From JAIOQJ01 sp963718635 (lineage in GTDB: Bacteria > Planctomycetota > Planctomycetia > Gemmatales > Gemmataceae): 64,000 nt of DNA. Of the stretch, positions 1 through 9,370 are shown piece by piece (position 1 is the first letter of the stretch; each line of letters starts with the position of its first letter). The position numbers and the translations under genes are program-made. A model generated the notes under the pieces. The model ran no database searches and had not been told where the DNA came from. It was given only the letters and a program-made list of their open reading frames with translations. The stretch spans positions 744,001 to 808,000 of the forward strand of contig OY970367.1 of the NCBI GenBank assembly GCA_963718635.1. Reading direction: 5' to 3'.

Positions 1-1
1 G

Positions 2-2401
2 GGCGATGAAGTCCCCGCTGATGGTCGGGTACTCAAGGCGAATGAACTTTATCTCGACCAATCATTGATGACGGGCGAATCCGAACCGGTCCGGAAGCAG
101 TTACGGCCCAACGATGAAACAGCCGAAGGCGCCGACCATCCCGGTTGTCTTTATCGCGGAACGCAGGTCGTTGATGGGACCGGACAGATGATCGTGGCCG
201 ACGTTGGCGATCTCACCATGCTCGGCCAAATCGCCCGCCGACTCAATTTCGCCGACGATGCCGCAAACGACAGCGGCGACACTTCCGAAAAGCGCGTTCA
301 AAATAAGTTGACGATTTCGAAACAGCAAACGCCGCTCCAGGAGAAGCTGACCAAGCTTGCCGATCTCATCAGCAAGGTTGGCTACATCGCCGCGATCGCC
401 ATTTTTCTCGCGCTACTGGTGCGCGGGATCATCGTCGGCGACATTCGCTTTTCCGCCGACGCTGCAGCCATGCATCAGACGATCAAGAACCTGCTCGGCT
501 ACTTCGTTTATATGGTCATTGTGATTGTGGTTGCGGTGCCCGAAGGGCTGCCTATGAGCGTGACCGTATCACTAGCCCTGGCAATGCGCAAGATGACCCG
601 AGCCAACAGTCTGGTGCGCCAGCTGGTCGCATGTGAAACCATCGGCTCGGCGACCATCATCTGTTCCGATAAAACCGGGACGCTGACACAAAACAAAATG
701 CAAGTTGACCGGATTTTCTGGGACAACCAGACGTTCGAACGAAACAAGAATGACTGGCCGCGAGCCCTGAGTGAAACTGCAAAGGCGTCGGCTCCACTTG
801 ACGTTATTGCTTTAAACGGCGCCGTTAATTCGACCGCGACTCTGGCGAATGTCGAGGGGAGCGTCGAGCTCGTCGGGAACTCGACTGAAGGTTCTCTGCT
901 GCACTGGGTAGCCGAGGCCGGAGTCGATTATGCCAAGCTGCGCCGCGACAACAACGTGCTGTACCAGATGCATTTTTCATCCGAACGCAAGCGAATGACC
1001 ACAGTCATTGAACATGGTGGAGCGCTCTTGGCATTAGTGAAGGGAGCACCGGAACTTATTCTGGAAAGTTCGACGCATTATCTGACAACTGAGGGCGAAA
1101 GCAGCGAGCTCGACGCAGTCACCCGCGAGAAAATCACGGCTGCATTACAGCTGGCGGCAGGGCAGGGGATGCGTACGCTCGCCTTTGCCCACCGAACATT
1201 GCCTGCCGATATGCCACATGACGAAGATGCCATTCACGAAGGCCGTGAACAACTTCAGTGCGGGCTAGTCTTCGATGGGTTCGCTGCCATTCGCGATCCG
1301 CTGCGTCCCGATGTCAAGAGTGCGATTCAGCAATGTCGTGATGCAGGCATAGAAGTGATGATGATCACCGGCGACAACATCGAGACCGCCCGCGCCATCG
1401 GCCAGGAAATCGGCTTGCTCGATGTGCCGGACGTGTTGGTTTTGAGTTCAGCCGAGTTCGATGTGCTTAGTGATGACGAGGCGAAGGAGAAACTGCCACG
1501 TATACGGATACTCGCACGCGCTCGCCCGCTCGACAAATATCGGACGGTGCGACTGCTGCAGGAACTTCGTCACGTGGTCGCCGTCACCGGTGATGGAACG
1601 AACAACGCGCCGGCACTTAAGAAGGCCGACGTTGGCCTGGCGATGGGCGTTTCCGGCACGGAAGTCGCCAAAGAGGCAAGCAAAATTGTGCTGCTGGACG
1701 ACTCGTTCGCCACCATTGTCAATGCCGTCCATTGGGGGCGCTCGCTGTACGAAAACATCCAGCGCTTCATTCAGTTTCAGTTGACGATCAACGTGTCAGC
1801 CCTAGCGATCGCCTTCCTCGGGCCCTTCTTCGGCGTCAAGCCGCCTTTCACCGTTTTGCAACTGCTTTGGATCAACGTGATCATGGACACGTTCGCGGCC
1901 ATCGCGCTCTGCTCGGAGCCGCCAAGGCTAGGCCTGATGTGCATGAAGCCGAAACGGCGCGACGAGAACATCGTAACCCCTGCCATGAAAGGAACCATCC
2001 TGAGCACGGCGATATTCTTCGTCGTCGCCATGTTGACGCTACTGCTTGGAATGCAATATGGAGGTTGGTTCATTGGATCCGGCCTTCCCTCTTCGGAATA
2101 TCGCGAATTGACCCTGCGCCAAGTATCAATCTTCTTCACGGTTTATGTGTTCTTTCAGGTGTGGAATCAAATCAACTGTCGCTCGCTTTCGCCCGACCAA
2201 AGCGGTTGGCGGCGGCTCCATGCGAATCCCATGCTCCTCGGCGTCGCGGCGTTGATCGTTGTAGGCCAAATACTCATCGTTTCTTTAGGAGGCTCAGCCT
2301 TCGAGACCGAACCGCTGCGCTTGATGGACTGGCTGATCATCACGGTCGCCACGTCGTCCGTGCTGGTTTTCGCTGAGGTTGTTAGGCGGTTGAGGCGCTA
2401 G
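2..2401 (+). CDS. Calcium-transporting P-type ATPase, PMCA (type IIB) class, 5' truncated by the window
   Basis: The reading frame is open from base 2, so the true start lies upstream. The first visible residues contain GDEVPADG and MTGESEP, the end of the actuator domain. Then come the M3/M4 helices with the type II motif VPEGLP, the phosphorylation site DKTGTLTQ, the nucleotide-binding domain, the TGDN motif, the hinge GDGTNNAPALKKADVG, and four to six C-terminal helices. PEGLP and the overall order match plasma-membrane-type Ca2+ pumps, which export Ca2+ at the expense of ATP. One oddity is that the hinge reads GTNN where the family normally has GTND (second Asn codon at 1604-1606). No partner gene is visible. 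Family assignment is secure; ion specificity is inferred from class. Confidence 0.93.
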   Translation, partial: GDEVPADGRVLKANELYLDQSLMTGESEPVRKQLRPNDETAEGADHPGCLYRGTQVVDGTGQMIVADVGDLTMLGQIARRLNFADDAANDSGDTSEKRVQNKLTISKQQTPLQEKLTKLADLISKVGYIAAIAIFLALLVRGIIVGDIRFSADAAAMHQTIKNLLGYFVYMVIVIVVAVPEGLPMSVTVSLALAMRKMTRANSLVRQLVACETIGSATIICSDKTGTLTQNKMQVDRIFWDNQTFERNKNDWPRALSETAKASAPLDVIALNGAVNSTATLANVEGSVELVGNSTEGSLLHWVAEAGVDYAKLRRDNNVLYQMHFSSERKRMTTVIEHGGALLALVKGAPELILESSTHYLTTEGESSELDAVTREKITAALQLAAGQGMRTLAFAHRTLPADMPHDEDAIHEGREQLQCGLVFDGFAAIRDPLRPDVKSAIQQCRDAGIEVMMITGDNIETARAIGQEIGLLDVPDVLVLSSAEFDVLSDDEAKEKLPRIRILARARPLDKYRTVRLLQELRHVVAVTGDGTNNAPALKKADVGLAMGVSGTEVAKEASKIVLLDDSFATIVNAVHWGRSLYENIQRFIQFQLTINVSALAIAFLGPFFGVKPPFTVLQLLWINVIMDTFAAIALCSEPPRLGLMCMKPKRRDENIVTPAMKGTILSTAIFFVVAMLTLLLGMQYGGWFIGSGLPSSEYRELTLRQVSIFFTVYVFFQVWNQINCRSLSPDQSGWRRLHANPMLLGVAALIVVGQILIVSLGGSAFETEPLRLMDWLIITVATSSVLVFAEVVRRLRR

Positions 2402-2441
2402 GTGCGATCGTACGTCGCTGGCGTGTCCGGCTGACAAGACA

Positions 2442-3296
2442 TCACTTCACGCCACTTAGCGGTTCTTTGGCAACCGCTTCCCAGGCGATCTCCTGGAGCA
2501 GCTTGTTCAACTCTTCCGCTTTGGCTAATGGCTTCAAAGAGCCGGGCATCGGTAGTCCAACCGGGCTTTGCTTATAGATCACCGCGAAATGGCAATAGGC
2601 GTTCAAGACGGCCACAGCCGCCTTCGCATGCCCGATCGGGTCGCTGAACAAATCGGATTGCTTCTCGATGCCGGGCGCCTGGCCCGCTATCACTTTCTCG
2701 CGCAGGTGCAGCACGGCAGGGCCAACCGGCACCAGGAATACGACCTGCCTTTTGAATTTCGGTTCATACAGGTCGTTGATCGCGCTCAATTGTTTGCGAA
2801 TGGCTTTCTCGAGCGGTTCGTAGGCATTTTTTAGATCATCAATCTTCGCCTGGTTTCGATCGTCGTTGCTGAATTTTTTGCCGATGTTTTTCGGGTCGTC
2901 AAAGACCATCCAGGATCCTTGAACCAGGATGTGCGCCATCGGGTTGTATTCCAGCGCTAGCTCGACGAAATGATCGATTCCTTCGTCTGGCAGTTTCATA
3001 TGCGGGGAGAGGGTGAGCACATCGACCTTGCCGGTTTTCAGCGCTTGTTTGGCCTTGTTCTTGTCGTCGGCCAAGTCCCAATGTTGAAGTGTTCGGGAGC
3101 CTCCAATGCTTTGCGTACCGGCGATTTGATGCTCCTTGATCCCCGCAGACTTGGCCATTTCAGCAAGGAGATTCGGAACGAACATATGAAAACTATGCCC
3201 GGCGCTGAAGACGCGTTGCCCGATCGGGGGCTCGGCTGCTCGAACTACGCTGGCGGAAATTACGACAATGACGAGCGATCGAAAAAGCGTTGTCAT
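2442..3296 (-). CDS. Secreted SGNH/GDSL-like hydrolase family protein
   Basis: 284 residues with a hydrophobic N-terminal signal peptide ending near VVRAAEPP. The mature protein opens with RVFSAGHSFHMF, resembling the block I G-x-S motif of SGNH hydrolases (candidate nucleophile Ser35). A later FSDPIGHAK could supply the Asp/His pair. I infer an esterase or carbohydrate-deacetylase-like enzyme of the cell envelope, but no substrate can be named and the fold call rests on short motifs. It converges with the ATPase gene upstream and lies 33 bases from the serine hydrolase gene on the same strand, so the two may be cotranscribed. Confidence 0.6.
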   Translation of the reverse strand: MTTLFRSLVIVVISASVVRAAEPPIGQRVFSAGHSFHMFVPNLLAEMAKSAGIKEHQIAGTQSIGGSRTLQHWDLADDKNKAKQALKTGKVDVLTLSPHMKLPDEGIDHFVELALEYNPMAHILVQGSWMVFDDPKNIGKKFSNDDRNQAKIDDLKNAYEPLEKAIRKQLSAINDLYEPKFKRQVVFLVPVGPAVLHLREKVIAGQAPGIEKQSDLFSDPIGHAKAAVAVLNAYCHFAVIYKQSPVGLPMPGSLKPLAKAEELNKLLQEIAWEAVAKEPLSGVK

Positions 3297-3329
3297 ACTA
3301 AGTTTCCTTTTGATGTGGAATGGTGGACA

Positions 3330-4733
3330 CTATGACTTATAGAGCAAAAATTGCTGGATTTTACCGTCGGGCAAACGATAAAGCAGCGCTTTCATCTTCA
3401 CATTCTTGAAGGTAAAGCGAATCAGCGCCACCTCCATTCCTCCGCGTTCCGAAAGATGTTCCACGACGACATTGTCCGGTTCGCCGAGATCCTGCAGCCT
3501 TTCCCTCGAACTGGCGATACGTTTCTCGGTTAAGTAGAGATTGTACTCTTCACTCAGATTTTTGCGATTCACGTCACCCTGTTGTAGTTGCTGTAACAAT
3601 TCGGTCGCCACTTTTTTGGCAGGCGGACCATCAATTTTCGGAACAGGAGAACTTTGTCCCGTTTCCGATTTCAAGAGCCGGTTCAATAGGTCGTCGTTGA
3701 GCGCGGCCGCATCTAGGTGATCGCAATTAGTCATCAAAATCACGGCGGACTTCGTTCCCGGGATCATCGCGTTGAAGGCCAGGTAGCCACTGACCGCGCC
3801 TGAATGTTGCAGCAAGGTTTCGCCATCGCGCTGGCCGATCGCCAGGCCGCAACCATAGTTCTTGATCCTGCCGTCGGCCAAGTGCCGATGGCTCGTCATC
3901 ATTTGATACGATTGGGGCTTCAGCACTTTGCCGTTCATCAGGGCCAAATCCCAGATCGCAAGGTCGGTCGGCGTGGTGAAGATGCCGCCGGCCGCATGCA
4001 GCCAGCCGTCACCTTCTTGAACTGATGGCTCGGCATCGGCCAGCGCAAAAGCGGTATGGCCAATAGCCCTGTTCTTCGCATGTTTATTGTGTTCGAAATC
4101 GGAATGATCCATGCCGAGCGGCTTAAAGATATGAGCTGCCAAAAAGTCGCCGAACGCTTGCCCGCTTACTTTTTCGACGATGCGGCCCAAAATGACATAG
4201 CCGGTATTGCTGTACGACCAGCGCGAACCAGGCTCAAAGTCCAGTTTGCCGCCGGCGTAATCGGCAATCAGTTGATCGGGGCTGATGGCCTTTATCATCC
4301 GTCGGTCAATGAAGTCGAGCGGATAATAGTCGGCATAGCCTGAAGTGTGCGTCATAAGGTCGTACAGCGAGATATCTTTGGCTCGCGTAAGGTGGGGGTA
4401 ATACTTCGCGACCTTGTCGTATATGGAAAGCTTGCCCTCTTCTTCGAGCAACAGAATGCACGCGCAGGCGAATTGCTTGGAAATAGACCCGGCGGCGAAT
4501 TGGGTGTCAACTTCGGCGCCGTCGCCTTGCTTCAGCGTGCGACTGCCGTATGCTTTTGCGAAGACGATCTTATTGTTCTTGACGATCGCCACGGACATGC
4601 CGACAAAGCCTTTAGACTTGGCTTGATCTGCAATATAGGCGTCGAGGGCCGCCAAATCGAGCGCGGCCGATTCGGCGTGCCCGGCAGTGACAAATCCGAG
4701 CGAAACGCATAACATCAAAGCGCAGCGCATCAT
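3330..4733 (-). CDS. Serine hydrolase, beta-lactamase/class C penicillin-binding-protein family
   Basis: About 467 residues. Signal peptide MMRCALMLCVSLGFVTAGHA, then the beta-lactamase-related fold with SxxK as SISK, the YxN motif as YSNTGY, and HSG in the C-terminal part of the domain. A C-terminal extension of about 100 residues (after the KKVATELLQQL region) probably forms a separate small domain. The start is placed at 4733 (or the adjacent ATG at 4730) because AGGGAG lies just upstream; an ATG at 4793 has no such site. Likely a periplasmic esterase or D-Ala-D-Ala peptidase. True beta-lactamase activity is not implied. Confidence 0.85.
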   Translation of the reverse strand: MMRCALMLCVSLGFVTAGHAESAALDLAALDAYIADQAKSKGFVGMSVAIVKNNKIVFAKAYGSRTLKQGDGAEVDTQFAAGSISKQFACACILLLEEEGKLSIYDKVAKYYPHLTRAKDISLYDLMTHTSGYADYYPLDFIDRRMIKAISPDQLIADYAGGKLDFEPGSRWSYSNTGYVILGRIVEKVSGQAFGDFLAAHIFKPLGMDHSDFEHNKHAKNRAIGHTAFALADAEPSVQEGDGWLHAAGGIFTTPTDLAIWDLALMNGKVLKPQSYQMMTSHRHLADGRIKNYGCGLAIGQRDGETLLQHSGAVSGYLAFNAMIPGTKSAVILMTNCDHLDAAALNDDLLNRLLKSETGQSSPVPKIDGPPAKKVATELLQQLQQGDVNRKNLSEEYNLYLTEKRIASSRERLQDLGEPDNVVVEHLSERGGMEVALIRFTFKNVKMKALLYRLPDGKIQQFLLYKS

Positions 4734-4917
4734 CGCTCCCTTGCAAAAGTGGAAAAGGCGATCGAACGGAATTATAATTGATAGCAAGTTCATTGAGCCG
4801 ACATCAATGGCTGGGTAGCTTCTGCACGCGAAGATAAATAACTCTATACACTTCGCGGCCGAACATCGTCCACCTGCATCGATCGCATCGATCGATCCGC
4901 GTTACCTGAGACTTTCA

Positions 4918-7344
4918 ATGACTGGTCGATGGACCGCCCGTTTAATGCGATACGGCATTGGCTTCGCTGCGGCCGTTATTGGTGTCGCAGCGCGTCTGCT
5001 GCTCGACCCGTTGCTGGGAGACAGCCTGCCGTTCATCACCCTTTTTCCAGCCGTGGTTGTCGCCGGTTGTTTTGGCGGCGGTCCTGTCGTTCTCGTCACG
5101 TTGCTCGGCGCCGTCGGCGCCACGTACTTTATTCTGACGCCTCGTTATTCATTTGCGATCGTTCAACCGGAACTTCAGCTCGGAGTGGTCGGATTTGTCG
5201 GCGCGGGCTTGGGCAGCGCCTATTTGTTCGAGTCGCTGCGCCGGACCAAACGCCGATTTGAAATCCTGGCAGAAGAATTAAGCCGCCAAAACGCGCGTTT
5301 GGAAAAAGAGGTGATCCTTCGCCTCGACGCCCAGACGGAAGAGCGACGTTTACGCGATTGGTCGGAGGCCACTCTTTCGAGCGTCGGCGATGCCGTCATC
5401 ACCACTGACATGTCAGGGCTGACTACGTTTCTTAACCCGGTGGCTGAGGCGTTGACGGGGTGGTCGTTGGCGCAGGCGCGCGGTCAGCCGCTTGAACGAA
5501 TTTTCCAAATTGTGAACGCCCAATCGGGCAAGCCGGTCGAAAGTCCCGTGACCCGGGTGTTTCAATTGGGAACCGTCGTCGGCTTGGCGAATCACACGGT
5601 GTTGATTTCGCGTGAAGGCAAGCGCGTTCCAATTGACGACAGTGCAGCGCCGATTCGGGCAGAAACTGGCGAGGTCGGCGGCGTCGTTCTCGTCTTTCGC
5701 GATGTGAGCGAACGGTACGAGAAGGATGCCGAACTCAACAAATGGGCAAGCCTCTTCCGACATACGAAGGACGGTATTGCCATCGGCAGTGCCGATCGCC
5801 GAACGTTGGAACTAGTCAACGACGGTTTCGCGGCCATGCATGGTTACGGGAGTGCAGCGGAGCTGGTGGGCCGTCCGATTTTGGACGTTTTTGCCCCCGA
5901 AGCCCGCGATCGCGTGGCCGACGATCTGCGCCTGACCCATGAGCTTGGCACGCACCGTTGGCAATCGGTGCATCTGCGCAAAGACGGCAGCCCCTTCCCG
6001 GTTTCTATATCGGCCGTTGCCGTAAAGGACGAAGCGGGCGAGGTTCTCTATCGCGCGGTCCACGTCGAAGACATCAGCGAACGAGTTGCAACTGAGAACC
6101 GGCTGCGCGAAAGTGAAGAACGTTACCGGGCTACCTTTGATCGGGCTGCTGTCGGCATTGCGCACGTCTCGATCGACGGCGACTGGCTTCACGTCAATCA
6201 GACGTTGTGCGACATCATTGGTTATACGCGCGAAGAACTATTGTCGCGGACTTTTCAGGAGATTACGCATCCCGACGATCTCGATAATGATCTCGACCAT
6301 ACCCGTCGCTTGCTGGCCGGCGAGATCTCCACTTTTTCGTTGGAAAAACGGTACATGCGTAAAGATGGCGAACTCGTTTGGATCAATCTCACGGCATCGA
6401 TAATGCGCGAAGAAGCGAGTCAGCCTGCTTACTTTATCTCCATTGTTGAAAATATCGATCAGCGGAAGTGCGCGGAAGAAGCGCTACGTGCCAGTGAAAG
6501 GCATATGCGCCAACTGCTCGACAGCCTTCCGTTCTATGTCGGCGTGACAACGCCGGACGGATTGCTGCTGGAGGTAAATCGACCTTTGCTGGAAGCGGCG
6601 AATCGCGACGCGAGCACCGTCGTCGGCAAGCCATTTGTCGATGCGCCTTGCTGGTCGCACTCCTCGGAAGTGCAAGAGATAATCCGGCAGGCGATGACGC
6701 GAGCAGCCCAAGGCAATTCATCCAGGCACGATCTAACGGCGTGCATTGCCGACGACCGGTTGATAAGTGTTGATTTCAGTATTTCGCCGATGCGAGATGC
6801 CGAAAGCAAAGTCGTGTCGTTAGTTCTCTCGGCCATCGACATCACCGATCGAAAAACGGCCGAAGAGCAAGCACAAAAACAGCAAGAACTGCTTAAACTG
6901 GCGCAGAATATCGGCCGTATCGGACATTGGGAATGGGACTCGCAAACCGATGAAAACCGTTGGTCGCCGGAAATCGAAGCGCTGTACGGCCTGCCGCCGG
7001 GCGGCTTCGAAGGCGGCTATGCCGGCTGGGCCAAGCTCATTCACCCCGAAGATTTGACGCGCGCTGAAGAAGATGTTCGGCAAGCCTTGGCGAGCGGCAC
7101 TTACTTCACCGAGTTTCGGGTCATATGGCCGGACGGCAGCGTCCATTGGCTCGAAGCACGAGCCCATGTGTTCAACGATGCTCAGGGCCGGCCCACGCGT
7201 GTCGTCGGCGTCAATATGGACATCAGCGAGCGCAAAAAGGCCGACTTGGCGCTGCGCGAAAGCGAAAAAAGTTGCGCGACCTCGCTGAAGCTTTGCCGAA
7301 TCTGGTCTGGACCGACCTTCCCGATGGCACGTGCGATTACTTGA
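4918..7344 (+). CDS. Hybrid sensor histidine kinase, N-terminal (membrane + five PAS domains) part of a frameshifted gene
   Basis: 808 residues as read. Residues 1-105 form a DUF4118-like domain with four hydrophobic helices. A short coiled coil precedes five PAS domains (roughly 135-250, 265-375, 395-510, 520-635 and 655-775), the later ones of PAS_3 type with the usual linker ending DISERKKAD. After residue 784 the sequence turns non-homologous, and the coherent protein resumes one base back in another frame within the A6 run at 7265-7270, giving RESEKKLRDLAEALP. The restored protein would be about 1280 residues and includes the downstream kinase and receiver. An extra A in the run would restore the frame. 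Confidence 0.9.
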   Translation: MTGRWTARLMRYGIGFAAAVIGVAARLLLDPLLGDSLPFITLFPAVVVAGCFGGGPVVLVTLLGAVGATYFILTPRYSFAIVQPELQLGVVGFVGAGLGSAYLFESLRRTKRRFEILAEELSRQNARLEKEVILRLDAQTEERRLRDWSEATLSSVGDAVITTDMSGLTTFLNPVAEALTGWSLAQARGQPLERIFQIVNAQSGKPVESPVTRVFQLGTVVGLANHTVLISREGKRVPIDDSAAPIRAETGEVGGVVLVFRDVSERYEKDAELNKWASLFRHTKDGIAIGSADRRTLELVNDGFAAMHGYGSAAELVGRPILDVFAPEARDRVADDLRLTHELGTHRWQSVHLRKDGSPFPVSISAVAVKDEAGEVLYRAVHVEDISERVATENRLRESEERYRATFDRAAVGIAHVSIDGDWLHVNQTLCDIIGYTREELLSRTFQEITHPDDLDNDLDHTRRLLAGEISTFSLEKRYMRKDGELVWINLTASIMREEASQPAYFISIVENIDQRKCAEEALRASERHMRQLLDSLPFYVGVTTPDGLLLEVNRPLLEAANRDASTVVGKPFVDAPCWSHSSEVQEIIRQAMTRAAQGNSSRHDLTACIADDRLISVDFSISPMRDAESKVVSLVLSAIDITDRKTAEEQAQKQQELLKLAQNIGRIGHWEWDSQTDENRWSPEIEALYGLPPGGFEGGYAGWAKLIHPEDLTRAEEDVRQALASGTYFTEFRVIWPDGSVHWLEARAHVFNDAQGRPTRVVGVNMDISERKKADLALRESEKSCATSLKLCRIWSGPTFPMARAIT

Positions 7345-8771
7345 GCAGTCAGTGGGCGGATTATACCGGAACGTCCGTTGAACAGATGCTCGGTTTTGGC
7401 TGGCTCGACTGGCTGCATCCGGACGATCGCGAGCGCACATTCGAATGTTGGCAATTGGCCGTGGCGGATAAGGCTATCTACGACGTCGAATATCGGATCC
7501 GCCGGCACGATGGGGTTTACCGTTGGTTTCGCACGCGCGGCACGCCCATTCGCGATGTAGACGGCCGCATCGTCCACTGGTACGGCACCTGTACGGACAT
7601 CGAAGAATACAAGCGTCTCGAATCTGCCTTGAAGGAGACCGATCGCCGCAAAGACGAGTTCCTGGCCATGCTTGCCCACGAGCTGCGTAACCCGCTGGCG
7701 CCGATCAAAAACGGATTGCAGATCATCCGCTTCGCGCGCGACAACGCCCAGAAGTTTAATCAATTGCAGGAGATGATCGAACGGCAGGTAAAACATTTGA
7801 CTCGGCTGGTGGACGATCTGCTCGACGTGTCGCGCATCACCAGCGGCAAGGTCGCTCTCAAGTTCGAAACAATTGAAATCAAGCAGGTGTTGGAGCACGC
7901 GCTAGAAACATGCCGTCCCGTTATTGAAGCATGCCGACATGAAATTAACGTTCTTTATCCGAGCCGCCTTCTGTATGTAAACGGCGACTTGATGCGCCTG
8001 GGTCAAGTCGTTGGCAATTTGTTGAACAACGCGGCCAAATATATGACGGAAGGTGGGCAGATCTGGCTCTCCGCGGACGAAGAAGAAGGCCAGGCGGTAA
8101 TACGTGTGCGCGACAACGGCATCGGAATTCCCAAGGAGATGTTGCAAACAGTATTCGAGATGTTCACGCAGGTCGATGGCGCCCTCGATCGATCCCATGG
8201 CGGGCTCGGCATTGGTTTGGCGCTCGTTCGCAAGCTTATGGAAATGCATGGAGGATCGGTTGAAGCACGCAGCAAAGGCATCGGACGCGGAAGCGAATTC
8301 ATCGTCCGGCTTGGTCTCGTCAACAACCTGCCGGCAGTCGCCCGCGAGCCAAGCCCCATTCCTCCGAGCCGGAACGGCCCCAAAGCAGCGCGACGCCGTG
8401 TGCTCATCATTGACGACAATCGTGACTCCGCCGACAGCCTGGGGATGTTGATGGAGTTCCTGGATTGTGAAGTTCGATTGGCTTATGAAGGACTGAGCGG
8501 GCTGGAAGCCGCGAAGGAATTTCAGCCGAACATTGTGCTGCTCGATATCGGCATGCCGGGGATGAGCGGCCATCAAGTGGCGCAACGGTTGCGCCAAATT
8601 CCAGGTTGCGAAAAGGTGCTGTTGATTGCCCAAACCGGTTGGGGCCAGGAAGAAGATCGCCTGCGTTCAACGGAGGCCGGTTTCGACCATCATCTCGTCA
8701 AACCGGTCGATCTCAATGCGCTTACTAAAATGCTGGATGGATTCACTGCGACGTGGACGGTCGGCGCTTAA
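7269..8771 (+). CDS. Hybrid histidine kinase, C-terminal part: PAS, HisKA, HATPase, receiver
   Basis: Continuation of the gene starting at 4918. Order: a sixth PAS domain (LVWTDLPDGTCDYLS onward); HisKA with the phosphoacceptor in LAMLAHELRNPLAPIKNG; HATPase_c with N box VVGNLLNNAAKYM, G1 DNGIGIP and G2 GGLGIGLALV; and a C-terminal receiver with the acidic pair IIDDNRD, the phosphoacceptor Asp in LLDIGMPGM and Lys in LVKPVD. The architecture implies autophosphorylation on His and intramolecular transfer to the receiver. A start codon within this frame before the PAS domain would be artificial. The 3' end overlaps the convergent response-regulator gene by 4 bases. Confidence 0.9.
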   Translation, partial: KLRDLAEALPNLVWTDLPDGTCDYLSSQWADYTGTSVEQMLGFGWLDWLHPDDRERTFECWQLAVADKAIYDVEYRIRRHDGVYRWFRTRGTPIRDVDGRIVHWYGTCTDIEEYKRLESALKETDRRKDEFLAMLAHELRNPLAPIKNGLQIIRFARDNAQKFNQLQEMIERQVKHLTRLVDDLLDVSRITSGKVALKFETIEIKQVLEHALETCRPVIEACRHEINVLYPSRLLYVNGDLMRLGQVVGNLLNNAAKYMTEGGQIWLSADEEEGQAVIRVRDNGIGIPKEMLQTVFEMFTQVDGALDRSHGGLGIGLALVRKLMEMHGGSVEARSKGIGRGSEFIVRLGLVNNLPAVAREPSPIPPSRNGPKAARRRVLIIDDNRDSADSLGMLMEFLDCEVRLAYEGLSGLEAAKEFQPNIVLLDIGMPGMSGHQVAQRLRQIPGCEKVLLIAQTGWGQEEDRLRSTEAGFDHHLVKPVDLNALTKMLDGFTATWTVGA

Positions 8772-9169
8772 TGGGATTTTGTCTTACCGTACATCTCTAG
8801 GACTCGGCGAATATCAGCGACGGAACAGACTTTATTTAGGTAATAGTCGAAGCCGACTTCCCAGATCTTTTTGATGTGTTCGTCGTCCGAGTAGGCCGTC
8901 AGGGCGATCAACTTGACTTTCTTCATCGCCGGCCGCTGCCTTATCTTTTGGGCTACCCCATAGCCATCCAAAACAGGCATGTTGATGTCGAGAAAAATGC
9001 AATCGGGAGGCATTTCCATTGCCGCCTGGAGCCCTTCGGGGCCGCCGTAGGCAACCCGTGCCGCCTGTCCCCAGAGTTCAAGAAGCGACACCAAACTATT
9101 GGCGGCGTCTCGATTATCGTCAATTATCAGCACATCGAGCGAAGGAGCTTCTAGGGTTGGAGAGCCCAC
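8768..9169 (-). CDS. Single-domain response regulator (receiver only)
   Basis: 133 residues forming one REC domain with no output domain. Acidic pocket IIDDNRD (Asp17/Asp18), phosphoacceptor Asp61 in FLDINMPVLDG, Thr in IALTAYS and Lys in YYLNKV. It starts with GTG; AGAGGT lies about six bases upstream and supports this choice. It is convergent with, and overlaps by 4 bases, the hybrid kinase gene, whose own receiver is similar in sequence. A phosphorelay partner of that kinase is a reasonable inference but is not shown. Single-receiver proteins of this kind relay phosphate or bind partner proteins directly. Confidence 0.88.
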   Translation of the reverse strand: MGSPTLEAPSLDVLIIDDNRDAANSLVSLLELWGQAARVAYGGPEGLQAAMEMPPDCIFLDINMPVLDGYGVAQKIRQRPAMKKVKLIALTAYSDDEHIKKIWEVGFDYYLNKVCSVADIRRVLEMYGKTKSH

Positions 9170-9370
9170 GGCCGACCTCTGGAACTGGAATGGGAAGGGC
9201 GCTGCATTGAATTATACACAAGTGGCGTTCCAGCTCCACTCCAGTTCGAAGCATCGGCACGATTTTGCGAGCCGAACTGCGTTGTAAGCAGTCGGGTGAT
9301 GGCAACGGAACCCGACTGGTTGTGCAATTCGGTTCGCCTTTTTAGCACCTTGTAGCCTTTACATGTCCAA

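Noticed and set aside
1732..2376. 214-codon forward frame within the ATPase gene
   Set aside because: Arg/His-rich shadow frame of the C-terminal membrane helices.
7261..7275. Programmed -1 ribosomal frameshift at the A6 run
   Set aside because: The in-phase codons are GAA AAA AGT. A -1 slip keeps the P-site pairing but not the A site, and there is no obvious stimulatory pairing. A missing base explains it more simply.
7182..8633. Long open frames antisense to the histidine kinase
   Set aside because: No recognisable motif; the sense strand encodes full kinase and receiver domains.
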